A DNA stretch of 64,000 bases from Sphingobium scionense (GTDB lineage: Bacteria; Pseudomonadota; Alphaproteobacteria; Sphingomonadales; Sphingomonadaceae), in contig NZ_JACIEU010000003.1 of the NCBI RefSeq assembly GCF_014197035.1, positions 248,001 to 312,000 of the forward strand, given 5' to 3'. The stretch's first letter is position 1. Each line of letters opens with the position of its first letter. Of the stretch, positions 38,899 through 48,625 are shown piece by piece. A model generated the notes under the pieces. The model did not search any database, was not told the DNA's origin, and saw only the letters and a list, made by a program, of their open reading frames with translations. Made by a program: the position numbers and the translations under genes.

Positions 38899-39086
38899 AG
38901 ATCATCGTGCATCGCGAGAAATGCCAGGGCCATGCCCGCTGCTGGGCGATGGCGCCCGACATTTTTGAACTGGACGACGAGGGCTATATCATGCCCGGCG
39001 ACATCGACGTGCCGGAAGAGCAGGAAAGGCTGGCCTGGATGGGCGCCAAATCCTGCCCCGAACGCGCGCTCGACATCCAGAAATGA
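38895..39086 (+). CDS. [3Fe-4S]-type ferredoxin for P450
   Basis: A protein of 63 residues. Cys 10, Cys 16 and Cys 54 (CQGHARC and SCPE) form the three-Cys pattern of small [3Fe-4S] ferredoxins that serve bacterial P450s; the position of a fourth ligand is occupied by His 13. The start codon overlaps the P450 stop and the stop overlaps the next start (ATGA at both junctions), so the three proteins are tightly coupled. Confidence 0.93.
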   Translation: MKIIVHREKCQGHARCWAMAPDIFELDDEGYIMPGDIDVPEEQERLAWMGAKSCPERALDIQK

Positions 39087-40489
39087 GGGCTTCCCTGCAG
39101 GCCCTTGGTGGCCTTGTCGCGCTGGCATCCGGCCCGGCTATGGCGGCGGAGCTGCGCCCCGACCAGATCGCCTTTCGCGATATCTATCGGGAACTGGTGG
39201 AGACCGATACCAGCGCGCCGACCGGCAGTTGCACCGTCGCGGCGGGCAGGATGCTCGATCGGCTGCGAAAGGCGGGCTTCGGGCCGGACCGCGCGGAAGT
39301 CTTCGTGCCGGAGGGACATCCGAAGGATGGCGGCCTGATCGCGCGGATCGAGGGCAGCGATCCGCGCGCCGCGCCGCTGCTGCTGGTCGATCATATCGAT
39401 GTAGTCGCTGCCCGGCGCGAGGATTGGCCGCGCGATCCGTTCCGGCTGACCGAGGAGAAGGGCTATTTCATCGGCCGCGGGGTGATCGACGACAAGGCGC
39501 TGTCGGCAATCTGGATCGACAGCCTGATCCGGATGCAGGCGGCAGGCTTTCGTCCCCGGCGCACGATCAAGGTGGCGCTGACCTGTGGCGAGGAGAGCGG
39601 CGACGCGGTGAACGGGGTCGACTGGCTGCTGCGCAATCGGCGCGATGCGGTGCAGGCCGGCTTTGCCCTGAACGAGGGCGGCTATGGTATCAGCGACAAG
39701 GATGGCCGGCCGATCGCCCTCTATCTGGCGGTGGGCGAGAAATATGCGCAGAGCTTCACGATCGAGGCGCGTAACAGTGGCGGCCATAGCAGCCGGCCGC
39801 GCCCCGACAATGCGATCTATGAGCTGGCCGATGCGCTGGCGGCGGTGCGACGGCTGGCATTCCCGATGCAGCTCAATCCGACCAATCGCGGCTATTTTAC
39901 CCGCATGGCGCCGATCGTCGGCGGCGCGATGGGGCAGGCGATGGAGCGACTGGGGCAGGGGCATGACGACGACGCGACGGTCGCGACGGTGACGGGCGAC
40001 GTCACCTATAATGCGATGCTGCGCACCACCTGTGTCGCGACGCAGGTGGAGGCGGGCCACGCCGAAAATGCACTGCCGCAGCGGGCGCAGGCAACGATCC
40101 AGTGCCGCCTGTTTCCGGGCGACAAGGTGGAGGATGTCGAGGCGAAGCTACGGTCGGCGCTGCCGTCGGGGATCGCCCTGACGCACAAGGGCGACAAGGG
40201 CGCGCCGGCTGTGCCGCCGCCGCTCGATCCCCGGATCATGGGACCGGCCGAAAAACTGGCGCAGCGGCATTTTCCCGGCATTCCGGTGGTGCCCAACCTG
40301 CTGACCGCCGGCACCGATGGCCGCTATCTGAGCGCGGCGGGCATCCCGACCTATGGCGTGCCGGGCATCTTTCTCGATCCCGACGGCAATGGCGCGCATG
40401 GCGTGGACGAGCGCATCAGGGTGAAGAGCGTCTATGACGGGCGCGACTATCTCTATGCGCTGATCCGTGCCTATGCCGAGGGGCGCTGA
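39083..40489 (+). CDS. Secreted M20-family metallohydrolase
   Basis: A protein of 468 residues. A Sec signal (about 1-22, ending AMAAE) is followed by an M20 metallopeptidase domain: HIDVV (metal His/Asp), GVIDDK (bridging Asp), CGEESG (catalytic Glu) and a C-terminal HGVDERI (metal His). These enzymes cleave peptide or amide bonds, often in N-acyl amino acids. Its translational coupling to a P450-ferredoxin pair is unusual, and suggests that the substrate or a conjugate carries an amide bond that is cut in the periplasm. Confidence 0.9.
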   Translation: MRASLQALGGLVALASGPAMAAELRPDQIAFRDIYRELVETDTSAPTGSCTVAAGRMLDRLRKAGFGPDRAEVFVPEGHPKDGGLIARIEGSDPRAAPLLLVDHIDVVAARREDWPRDPFRLTEEKGYFIGRGVIDDKALSAIWIDSLIRMQAAGFRPRRTIKVALTCGEESGDAVNGVDWLLRNRRDAVQAGFALNEGGYGISDKDGRPIALYLAVGEKYAQSFTIEARNSGGHSSRPRPDNAIYELADALAAVRRLAFPMQLNPTNRGYFTRMAPIVGGAMGQAMERLGQGHDDDATVATVTGDVTYNAMLRTTCVATQVEAGHAENALPQRAQATIQCRLFPGDKVEDVEAKLRSALPSGIALTHKGDKGAPAVPPPLDPRIMGPAEKLAQRHFPGIPVVPNLLTAGTDGRYLSAAGIPTYGVPGIFLDPDGNGAHGVDERIRVKSVYDGRDYLYALIRAYAEGR

Positions 40490-40501
40490 CCGGCCCCTCG
40501 G
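40476..40501. terminator. Stem-loop between convergent genes
   Basis: CCGAGGGGC pairs with GCCCCTCGG (9 bp, 8-nt loop) across the stop codon of the M20 gene, 10 bp from the end of the aldehyde dehydrogenase gene. There is no T-run, so it is a weak or bidirectional terminator at best. Confidence 0.45.
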
Positions 40502-40511
40502 TTGGCGGTGA

Positions 40512-41987
40512 TCAGGTGCGGATCCACACGCCCTTGGTCTGGAGATAGGCGTCGATATGTTCGGCGCCGCCCTCGCGGCCATAGCCGCTCATCTTGTAGC
40601 CGCCGAACGGGACCGACGGGTCCATGGCGAAATAATGGTTCACCCAGATGGAGCCGGCGCGGATGCGCTTGACTGCCGTCATGGCCTTGCCGATGTCGCG
40701 CGTCCACACCCCGCCGGCCAGGCCGAAGCGGGTGGCGTTGGCGCGGCCGATCACCTCGTCCAGGCTGTCGAAGGGCAGGATGCAGGAGACCGGGCCGAAA
40801 ATCTCCTCACGCGCGATCCGCATCTCGTCGGTCACATCGGCAAAGATGGTCGGGGCGACCCAATGGCCCTTGTCGAGCGCGCCGCCGGTGACGCGATGGC
40901 CACCGGTGACGAGCCGGGCGCCCTCCCGCGGGCCGAGGTCGAGATAGGAGGAGACGCGGGCGAACTGCCTGGCCGACACCAGCGGGCCGATCACGGTTTC
41001 GGGATCGAGGCTGGGGCCGATCTTGAGATTGGCGGCGAAGGCGGCGATGCGCTGCACCATCTCCTCATAGACCGGCCGCTCGACGAACAGGCGGGTGCCG
41101 GCGGCGCAGACCTGGCCCGAATTGTTGAACACGCCCATGGCCGCGGCCGGGGTCGCGGCGTCGAGATCGGCATCGGCGAAGATGATGTTGGGCGACTTGC
41201 CGCCCAGTTCCATCGTCACCTTCTTCACCGATCCGGCCGAAGCGGCGATGATCCGCTGGCCGGTTTCGCACGAGCCGGTGAAGGCGATCTTGTCGACGTC
41301 CGGATGGGCGGAAAGGGCGGCACCGGTCTCGCCTGCGCCGGTGACGACATTGACGACGCCGGGCGGCACGCCGGCCTCCAGGCAGAGTTCGGCAAAGCGC
41401 AGCGGACTGAGCGAGGCATCCTCGGCTGGCTTCAGCACGATGGTACAGCCGGTGGCGAGTACCGGGGCGACCTTCCACGCGGCGCTGAACAGCGGGCCGT
41501 TCCAGGGGATGATCGCGCCGACGACGCCGACCGGCTCCTTCAATGTGTAAGAGAGAAGATCGACCGGGAAGCTGTTGGACAAAGTCTCGCCATGGATGGC
41601 GGTGGCGGCGCCGGCGAAATGGCGCAGCGATCGCTGCAACATGCCGCGCAGCCCCATGGCGGCGGTGATCGGCCGGCCCATCTCGATCACGTCGAGCAGG
41701 GCGAGATCCTGAAACTCGGCATCGACCAGATCGGCGAGGCGCAGCAGCACCGCCTGGCGCTCAGCCGGCTTGAAGCGGCTCCATGGCCCTTCGAAGGCGG
41801 CGCGGGCGGCGCGGACGGCGCGGTCGACATCCTCGGCACCGGCCAGCGCGAGTTCGGCGACCAGTTCGCCGGTGGACGCGCTGAAGCTCTGGAAACGCTT
41901 GCCCGACAGGGCGTCGACATGCTGGCCATCGATCAGCAACTGCTTGGGCTTGCCGTCGATGAAGGCGGGGCGGCGGGTTTCGATCAT
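40512..41987 (-). CDS. NAD(P)-dependent aldehyde dehydrogenase
   Basis: A protein of 491 residues. Motifs are the NAD-binding FTGSCETGQ, catalytic Glu in MELGGKSPN and nucleophilic Cys in GQVCAAGTRLFVE. It would oxidise an aldehyde to an acid, a natural step after the P450 or PQQ dehydrogenase. The ATG at 41987 follows AAAGGA. It lies 25 bp downstream of the MFS gene in a two-gene unit. Confidence 0.93.
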   Translation of the reverse strand: MIETRRPAFIDGKPKQLLIDGQHVDALSGKRFQSFSASTGELVAELALAGAEDVDRAVRAARAAFEGPWSRFKPAERQAVLLRLADLVDAEFQDLALLDVIEMGRPITAAMGLRGMLQRSLRHFAGAATAIHGETLSNSFPVDLLSYTLKEPVGVVGAIIPWNGPLFSAAWKVAPVLATGCTIVLKPAEDASLSPLRFAELCLEAGVPPGVVNVVTGAGETGAALSAHPDVDKIAFTGSCETGQRIIAASAGSVKKVTMELGGKSPNIIFADADLDAATPAAAMGVFNNSGQVCAAGTRLFVERPVYEEMVQRIAAFAANLKIGPSLDPETVIGPLVSARQFARVSSYLDLGPREGARLVTGGHRVTGGALDKGHWVAPTIFADVTDEMRIAREEIFGPVSCILPFDSLDEVIGRANATRFGLAGGVWTRDIGKAMTAVKRIRAGSIWVNHYFAMDPSVPFGGYKMSGYGREGGAEHIDAYLQTKGVWIRT

Positions 41988-42012
41988 CTTATGTCCTTTC
42001 GGGAACGGCCGG

Positions 42013-43392
42013 TCAGACCGGCTCGCCTTCATGGGCGCGGCGCATCGACGCGCGGCCGAGGGCGAAGAGAAGGGCGGCGGGCAACAGCACACAGAAGACG
42101 CTGGTGATGAGCGACAGGCCGACCTTCATCTCGTCGCCCCACAATTTGTCGGTGACGAGGCCAATGAAGGCCGGGCCGCCGGCCATGGCGATGAGGCCCG
42201 AGGCGAGCACATAGAGCGCCGAGACGCGGCCGCGCAGATAGGCCGGGGTGACGACCTGCACGGTGGCCGGTCCCATGCTGGCGGTCGAGAGGATCAGCGC
42301 CATGAAGCACCAGTAGCAGACGACCGTTGCCCAGGGACTGGCGACCAGGAAGGCGGCGATGCCGAAGGGCGCGGCGGCCAGCACGGTGAACAGGCACCAG
42401 ACAAGATGCGCGTCCTTGCGCCCCCGGCGATAGAGGCGGTCGACGGTCCAGCCATGGAGCGGGATCAGCGCGGCGGCGGCGATCTGGGCGATGCCGATCA
42501 CCGGGCCGATCTGCGCCGGCTGCCAGCCATGGAGGCGGGCGAGATAGACCGGGGTCCAGAGCTGGAAGCCGATGGTGGCGGCATAAGCGAGGCCGAAGCC
42601 GACAAAGGCAGCGGTGTAGAGCGGCTTGTGCCGGCGGATATAGGCCCAGGCCTCGCCATAGCCTGCGCCCGCGCTCACGGCCTTGCGCCGGGGCGGCTCG
42701 CGGAACAGGAAGACGAGGAAGGCGAGCAGGATGCCGGGCGCGCCGGTCATGATGAACACCTGTTGCCAGGGCTGGAGCGTGCCGATGAGCGGCCAGGTGG
42801 CGGGGCCGGCCTTCATCGCCGCACCGACGATCGGGCCGCCCAGCAGGAAGACGATGCCCGCGCCCATGACGCCGCCCATGATGAAGACCGACATGGCGAG
42901 CGAGACGCGGTGCGGCGGGAAGCTGTCGCCGACCACCGAATAGCTGCCGGTGCCAAAGCCCGACTCGCCTGCGCCGACGCCGGCGCGCGCCATGGCAAGG
43001 CCGATGAAGCTGCCGGCGAGGCCGCAGGAGGCAGCGGCGATGCTCCACACCGTGACCGACAGATAGAGGACGATGCGGCGGCTGAAGCGATCGAGCGCCA
43101 TGCCGAGCGGAATGGCGCACAGGCAAAAGAGGACGGCGAAGGCGGGTCCCTGGAGCAGGCTGATCTGGAGGTCGGAGAGGCCCAGATCCTGTTTGATCGG
43201 CCCGACCATCAGGGCCATGATGTTCCGGTCTGTCAGCGACAGGATATAGAGCAGGAACAGGATCGCGACGGTCAGCCAGCCCATGGCCGGGCTGGGATAG
43301 GCGGCTGTAGCCGGCGCAGGCGGCGGCGTAGAGCTGTCGATCGGCGCTGATGATGACGGCGAAGATGGCATGGGCAAGGCAGGTTCGCTCAT
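42013..43392 (-). CDS. MFS transporter (Spinster-like)
   Basis: A permease of about 459 residues with 12 hydrophobic segments after a Pro/Ser-rich N-terminal tail. Motif A appears as GMALDRFSRRIV, and LTDRNIMALMVGPIKQDLGLSD places it with the other Spinster-like carrier at 11287-12633. The frame is open upstream to 43521. The ATG at 43392 is the most likely start because the upstream ATG at 43455 has no properly spaced ribosome site. It forms an operon with the aldehyde dehydrogenase gene. Confidence 0.88.
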   Translation of the reverse strand: MSEPALPMPSSPSSSAPIDSSTPPPAPATAAYPSPAMGWLTVAILFLLYILSLTDRNIMALMVGPIKQDLGLSDLQISLLQGPAFAVLFCLCAIPLGMALDRFSRRIVLYLSVTVWSIAAASCGLAGSFIGLAMARAGVGAGESGFGTGSYSVVGDSFPPHRVSLAMSVFIMGGVMGAGIVFLLGGPIVGAAMKAGPATWPLIGTLQPWQQVFIMTGAPGILLAFLVFLFREPPRRKAVSAGAGYGEAWAYIRRHKPLYTAAFVGFGLAYAATIGFQLWTPVYLARLHGWQPAQIGPVIGIAQIAAAALIPLHGWTVDRLYRRGRKDAHLVWCLFTVLAAAPFGIAAFLVASPWATVVCYWCFMALILSTASMGPATVQVVTPAYLRGRVSALYVLASGLIAMAGGPAFIGLVTDKLWGDEMKVGLSLITSVFCVLLPAALLFALGRASMRRAHEGEPV

Positions 43393-43755
43393 CGGTGGGG
43401 CGCCCTGATCATGACCGTTTCTCTGTTGTGCAGGCTCGACACCAACCTTCTCCATCCTGATCGTCGTGCCTGGTCCGGGGAGCGGCACGATCTGTTGCCG
43501 GCATAACGCACATTTTTGCACTATAGGTCAATATGTGAACGGGGCCGTTCTGCTGTTTTGACGGCTGCCCTTATCTGAAGAGCGGATTTCCGTCGGGGCA
43601 AGGGGCGGATTCCTGCACGATCAAACATTTACCTATGGTGCAATTTTAGTTGACATCCACCGCCGGAGCGATAGAAATAAAAATGCACACCGGGATAATA
43701 ATGACAGGTGTGGGCCGAAGAGCCGACACATTGTGTCCAGGGAGAGGAAAGACCA
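43393..43755. promoter_or_regulatory. Divergent promoter region of the MFS/ALDH unit and TonB receptor
   Basis: A 363-bp gap with no credible gene. It contains TTTTTGCACTATAGGTCAAT from 43513 (towards the MFS unit) and ACCTATGGTGCAATTTTAG from 43631, followed by TTGACA at 43650-43655, a candidate -35 box for the receptor gene. Both TGCA elements belong to the set shared across the cluster. Confidence 0.55.
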
Positions 43756-46700
43756 ATGTCCAAGCACAAGATTTTTGCGTCGTCGCTCGCGATCGGCGCC
43801 AGCATCGTCGCCATGACGGGCAGCGCGCTGGCGCAGGATGCCATGCCGGCAGCGCCGGTGCCCGAACAGGCGGCCGAGCAGGGCAATGCTGCCCCGGTCA
43901 GCACGTCCGACATCGTCGTGACCGGATCGCGCATCGTGCGCGATGGCTATACCGCGCCAACGCCGGTGACGGTGGCAACGACCGAGGAACTGACCCGGAC
44001 CACGCCGTCGAGCATCCCCGATGCGCTCAACAAGCTGCCGCAATTCTCCAATTCGCTCAGCCCGTCCAAGTCGGCGTCGAACTTCTCGAACGCGCCGATC
44101 CACGGCAACGTGCTCAACCTGCGCGGTCTGGGCACGCCCAGCGCCAATCCCAAGGGGCCGCTGCGCACGCTGATCCTGTTCGACGGCATGCGCGTGTCGC
44201 CGACCGAATATATCGGGACGATCGACACCAATGTCCTGCCGCAACTGCTGATGCAGCGCGTCGACGTAGTGACCGGTGGCGCCTCGGCCCAATGGGGGTC
44301 TGACGCGGTCGCGGGTGTCGTCAACTTCGTGCTCGACAAGAAATTCACCGGCATCAAGGGCGTTGCCCAGGCGGGCATTTCCGACGAGGGCGACAATGCC
44401 AACCAGCGCCTCGGCCTGGCGGTCGGCCAGGATTTTGCCGGCGGTCGCGGCCATATCCTGCTGAGCGGGGAATATTCCAACAACGAAGGCATGCTGCGCA
44501 GCGATCGCGACTATGCGACCAAGGGCTATAGCTATGTCGGCAGCGTCGTGGGCTGCACCAAGCTGGCGAGCGAGCCGGCTTCGGTCTGCGCGCCCGGCGG
44601 CGCGCGCAATCCCTACACGATCGGGTCGGACATCCTGATTTCGGCGCTCGCCCCCAACGGCCGCATCACCGCCTCCAGCGTGGCGGGCAATCCCTATGTC
44701 GGGCAGGTCATCAACAATGACGGCACGACGCGGCCGTTCAACACCGGCACGGCGGTCGGCACGACCGGCTTCCAGTCGGGCGGCGACGGCTACCAGATCC
44801 CGACCACCGGCGCGGCGGTCATCCCGCTCACTACCTATCAGGCCTTCGGTCGCCTGAGCTATGATGTGACGGATGACATCAATGCCTTCGTCCAGGGCAG
44901 TTGGTCGCGTTCGGACCTGGAATATTCGACCCAGGTGAACGCGCTGGTCCCCTCGTCGCAGGGCGTCACCATCTACAAGGGCAATCCCTATCTGTCGTCC
45001 GCGCTGAATTCGGCGCTGACGTCCGCGACGGACAGCTACACCGTCGGCCAATATGATGCCGGCCAGCCGACCGCCATCGCCAAGGAACGCACCGATTACT
45101 GGATGGTCAATGCCGGCTTCACCGGCAAGCTGGGCGGGCTGGACTGGAGCGCCACTTACTCGCATGGCGACTCCAAGCACACTCTGGCCAATTCCGGCCT
45201 TTATGACAGCAAGAAGCTCTATGCCGCCGCCGACGCGGTGGTCGACCCCAGCACTGGCCAGATCACCTGCCGCGTGCTGCTCGATCCGACCTATGCCAGC
45301 CAATATGCAGGCTGCAAGCCGATCGACGTGCTGCATGGCGATCCGTCCAAGTCGACGCCCGAAGGCTATGCCTATGCCACCGGCACGTCGCGTTACAAGG
45401 CGATCATCCGCCAGGACAGCTTTGCCGTGAACCTGAATGGCAGCCTGTTCGACCTGCCGGCCGGGCCGGTCGACTTCGCGGTCGGCGCGGAATATCGCAA
45501 GCAGAAGCTGAACCTCACCAGCAATGCCGATCCGTCGCTGCTCGACACGGCGGCCGAGCGCAGCGCTTATTTCGCCGGCCTGCGCGGCGTGCCGGCCACC
45601 ACCAACTTCTACTGGCTGACCAATGTCGGCACGGCGCGAGGCAGCCTGAACGTCAAGGAGGCCTATGCCGAACTGGCGGTGCCGATCCTGAAGGACAAGC
45701 CTTTCTTCCGGGAACTCAGCATCAACGGCGCGGGGCGCATCACCGACTATTCGACGTCTGGCACGGTCGAAACCTGGAAGGTTGGCACGACCTGGAAGCC
45801 GGTCGATGACCTGCTGCTGCGCGCCACGCTGTCACGCGACATCCGCGCGCCCAACCTGTTCGAACTCTATTCGGGCGCGCAGAGCGGGATCGGCATCGTC
45901 AACGATCTCCAGACCGCAGACGGCAGCTATGGCAGCGGCCTCAACCAGAATGTCAATACCGTCACCAGCGGCAACGCCAATCTGAAGCCGGAGAAATCCA
46001 AGACGCTGACAATCGGTGGCGTGCTGACCCCCTCCTTCTTCCGGGGCTTCTCGCTGTCGGTCGATTATTACAAGATCAAGGTCACCGGCCTGATCGACAG
46101 CCTGTCGTCGCAGCAGATCATCACCAACTGCTATAATGCGGGCGGTTCGGGCGTGGCCGAATGCGGCCTGATCGACCGCGCCACGCCGACCAGCCTGCCG
46201 TCGCTGGTGCATATCGTGCCGGCCAACATCGCCTTCCTGAAAACCGCCGGCATCGATTTCGACGCCAGCTATCGCACGGCGGTGGGCGATGGCGCGCTGG
46301 GTCTGCGGCTGTACATGAACTATCTCGATAAGTTCGATGCCCAGCAATATGCCGGCGCGCCGATCGCCCATTATGCCGGTGTCAGCGTGGTGGGCAGCAA
46401 TCCGACCGGCTTCCCGCGCTGGCGCGGCAACCTGTCGGTCGACTATAGCAACGGCCCGTTCGGCATCACCCTGTCGGAACAATATATTCACAAGATGCGG
46501 CTCGACATTCCGGGTGGCCCGGTGCCGATCCAGTTCGTCGACGATAAGGTGAAGGCGGTCTGGTATACCGACCTGTCGGTGCGCTTCACCGTGCCCAGGG
46601 GGAATGGCAATTTCGAGCTGTTCGGCAACGTCAACAATCTGTTCGACAAGCAGCCGCCGATCATTCCGGGCACCGTGCCGGGCGTGAACCTGCCCACCAA

Positions 46701-46761
46701 TATCGCGGTCTACGACTTTATCGGCCGCGCCTTCACCGCGGGTGTCCGCTTCAAATTCTGA
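43756..46761 (+). CDS. TonB-dependent outer-membrane receptor
   Basis: A protein of 1001 residues. It has a signal peptide (about 1-27, ending ALAQD) and a plug domain starting DIVVTGSRIVRDGY, with plug motifs RGLGTPSANPKG and RVDVVTGGASAQWGSDAVAGVVNF in order. A 22-strand barrel follows and ends in the terminal aromatic residue (VRFKF). No CarO-like or N-terminal signalling extension is apparent, so it is a transport-only receptor. In sphingomonads such receptors often import hydrophobic carbon sources. Its position suggests uptake of the cluster's substrate. Confidence 0.95.
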   Translation: MSKHKIFASSLAIGASIVAMTGSALAQDAMPAAPVPEQAAEQGNAAPVSTSDIVVTGSRIVRDGYTAPTPVTVATTEELTRTTPSSIPDALNKLPQFSNSLSPSKSASNFSNAPIHGNVLNLRGLGTPSANPKGPLRTLILFDGMRVSPTEYIGTIDTNVLPQLLMQRVDVVTGGASAQWGSDAVAGVVNFVLDKKFTGIKGVAQAGISDEGDNANQRLGLAVGQDFAGGRGHILLSGEYSNNEGMLRSDRDYATKGYSYVGSVVGCTKLASEPASVCAPGGARNPYTIGSDILISALAPNGRITASSVAGNPYVGQVINNDGTTRPFNTGTAVGTTGFQSGGDGYQIPTTGAAVIPLTTYQAFGRLSYDVTDDINAFVQGSWSRSDLEYSTQVNALVPSSQGVTIYKGNPYLSSALNSALTSATDSYTVGQYDAGQPTAIAKERTDYWMVNAGFTGKLGGLDWSATYSHGDSKHTLANSGLYDSKKLYAAADAVVDPSTGQITCRVLLDPTYASQYAGCKPIDVLHGDPSKSTPEGYAYATGTSRYKAIIRQDSFAVNLNGSLFDLPAGPVDFAVGAEYRKQKLNLTSNADPSLLDTAAERSAYFAGLRGVPATTNFYWLTNVGTARGSLNVKEAYAELAVPILKDKPFFRELSINGAGRITDYSTSGTVETWKVGTTWKPVDDLLLRATLSRDIRAPNLFELYSGAQSGIGIVNDLQTADGSYGSGLNQNVNTVTSGNANLKPEKSKTLTIGGVLTPSFFRGFSLSVDYYKIKVTGLIDSLSSQQIITNCYNAGGSGVAECGLIDRATPTSLPSLVHIVPANIAFLKTAGIDFDASYRTAVGDGALGLRLYMNYLDKFDAQQYAGAPIAHYAGVSVVGSNPTGFPRWRGNLSVDYSNGPFGITLSEQYIHKMRLDIPGGPVPIQFVDDKVKAVWYTDLSVRFTVPRGNGNFELFGNVNNLFDKQPPIIPGTVPGVNLPTNIAVYDFIGRAFTAGVRFKF

Positions 46762-46790
46762 CGGTTTGCATCCTTGTCGGGAAATAGGGC

Positions 46791-46836
46791 GGGTTGCCGG
46801 AGGTCCGATTGGAGGGCCTCCGGCAACCCTTTTTTT
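46791..46836 (+). terminator. Rho-independent terminator of the TonB receptor gene
   Basis: GGGTTGCCGGAGG pairs perfectly with CCTCCGGCAACCC (13 bp, 13-nt loop) and is followed by seven T residues. The remaining sequence up to 47008 holds no recognisable gene. A short tandem repeat with AAATATGCG lies near 46974-46991. Confidence 0.92.
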
Positions 46837-47008
46837 GCTCGGCGATGGCGTGGTTGATGGCGCGGGCCGGGGATCGCGAAACTGTCCTACATCGGCGGCC
46901 CTATGCTATGCCCTGGCTTGTCGTGCATGCGCGGTTGGAAATTTCCTTTCCCGTTGGCGTATGAAGATGTCAAAATATGCGGGAAATATGCGAAGTTAAG
47001 GGGGCGGG

Positions 47009-48598
47009 ATGACGCAGGGGGTCGGGGGCGACTATGTGATGGATGCGAAGCGGGACCGGCTGGTCATCACTGCTTCGGCATTGGGCACCGTTTTCGAATG
47101 GTATGATTTCTACATCTATGGCGTGCTGGCGCCGATCATCGGCCGGACATTTTTCCCGACCGACAATCCGACCGTCGAGCTGCTTTACACGCTCGCCGGT
47201 TTCGCCATCGGTTTCGCCTTCCGACCGATCGGAGCGATGCTGTTCGGCTATCTCGGCGATCGGCTGGGGCGCAAATATACCTTCCTTGCCACCATCGTCC
47301 TGATGGGGCTGGCGACGGCAGGCGTGGGTCTCACCCCGTCGGCGGCCAGCATCGGCGTGGCGGCGCCGGCCATCCTGATCGCGCTGCGGATCGCGCAGGG
47401 GCTGGCGCTGGGCGGCGAATATGGCGGCGCGGCCATCTATGTCGCCGAACATGCCCCGGCCGGAAAGCGCGGCTTCTATACCAGCTTCATCCAGGCCGGG
47501 GTGATCGGCGGCTTCATCCTGTCGCTGATCGTCGTGGTCGGCACCCAGTGGATCGTGGGCATGGATGTATGGGACGCCTGGGGCTGGCGGATTCCCTTCA
47601 TCTTCTCGCTCGCGCTGCTCGCCATTTCGCTGTGGATGCGGCTGATGCTGCGCGAAAGCCCGGTCTTCACCGCCATGAAGAAGGCCGGGCAGCAGGCGAA
47701 GAACCCACTGAAGGAAGCCTTCACCGCGCCGGGCAACAGGAAGCGGATGCTGGTGGCGATGATCGGCATCGCGGCGGGTTTCACCGTCATTGCCTATACG
47801 GTGATGTTCCAGGCGCTCTATTTCCTTCAGAGCAGCCTGCATGTCGCGCCGGGCATCGCCCAGTTGCTGGTCGGCGGCAGCGCCTTTGCCGGCATGGGTG
47901 CCTTCATCTTCTTCGGCTGGCTGTCCGACAAGATCGGGCGCAAGAAACCGATCGTCATCGGCTATGCGCTGGTGCTGCTGCTGGTCATGCCACTCTACCA
48001 ATTCATGGGCGCGACCGCGAACCCGGCACTGACGCAGGCGGCGGCGCGGGCACCCGTACTGGTGAGCGGTCCCGATTGTCGCTTCGATCCCTTTGCCAAG
48101 GTGCAGCCGACCGCCTGCGGCAAGCTGCTCGATCATTTTTCCAAGCGCGGCATTCCCTATGACAAGCGCAGCGGCGCGACCCCGTCGGTCAGCATCGGTG
48201 GCGTGGCCGTGGCGGACATCAGCAGTGACGGGATCGATGCCGCGCTGACGGCGCAGGGCTATGATTTCGGTGTCGTCCGCCCCGACTGGCCGCGCGCGAT
48301 GATGCTCTTCGCCGCGCTGCTCCTGCTCTGGACCCTGTCGGGCGCGACCTATGGCCCGGTGGCGGCGCTGTTGTCGGAATATTTCCCGGCGCGCATCCGC
48401 TATTCGTCGCTCTCCATCCCCTATCATATCGGCACTGGCTATTTCGGCGGTTTCCTGCCGCTGGTCAGCCAATATATCGTCGCGCGCACCGGCGATCCCT
48501 ATGCCGGCCTGTGGTATACCATCGCGGTGGTGGCGCTGGCCCTGGTCACCTGCCTCGTCGCCTTGCCGGAAACCAGGGGGCGCCCCCTCGACGCTTGA
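47009..48598 (+). CDS. MHS-type MFS transporter
   Basis: A permease of 529 residues of the metabolite:H+ symporter group (ProP, KgtP, ShiA). FEWYDFYIYGVLAPIIG and GYLGDRLGRKYTF are group signatures. An insertion of roughly 70 residues after about residue 340 contains two Cys (SGPDCRFDP, PTACGKLL) and may form a disulfide-closed periplasmic loop. It probably imports an organic acid or zwitterion. A downstream ATG at 47039 (MDAKRD) is an alternative start. Alanine racemase follows by 27 bp. Confidence 0.9.
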   Translation: MTQGVGGDYVMDAKRDRLVITASALGTVFEWYDFYIYGVLAPIIGRTFFPTDNPTVELLYTLAGFAIGFAFRPIGAMLFGYLGDRLGRKYTFLATIVLMGLATAGVGLTPSAASIGVAAPAILIALRIAQGLALGGEYGGAAIYVAEHAPAGKRGFYTSFIQAGVIGGFILSLIVVVGTQWIVGMDVWDAWGWRIPFIFSLALLAISLWMRLMLRESPVFTAMKKAGQQAKNPLKEAFTAPGNRKRMLVAMIGIAAGFTVIAYTVMFQALYFLQSSLHVAPGIAQLLVGGSAFAGMGAFIFFGWLSDKIGRKKPIVIGYALVLLLVMPLYQFMGATANPALTQAAARAPVLVSGPDCRFDPFAKVQPTACGKLLDHFSKRGIPYDKRSGATPSVSIGGVAVADISSDGIDAALTAQGYDFGVVRPDWPRAMMLFAALLLLWTLSGATYGPVAALLSEYFPARIRYSSLSIPYHIGTGYFGGFLPLVSQYIVARTGDPYAGLWYTIAVVALALVTCLVALPETRGRPLDA

Positions 48599-48625
48599 TC
48601 CCCGGCGCGCTATCGGCTGCGGGCA

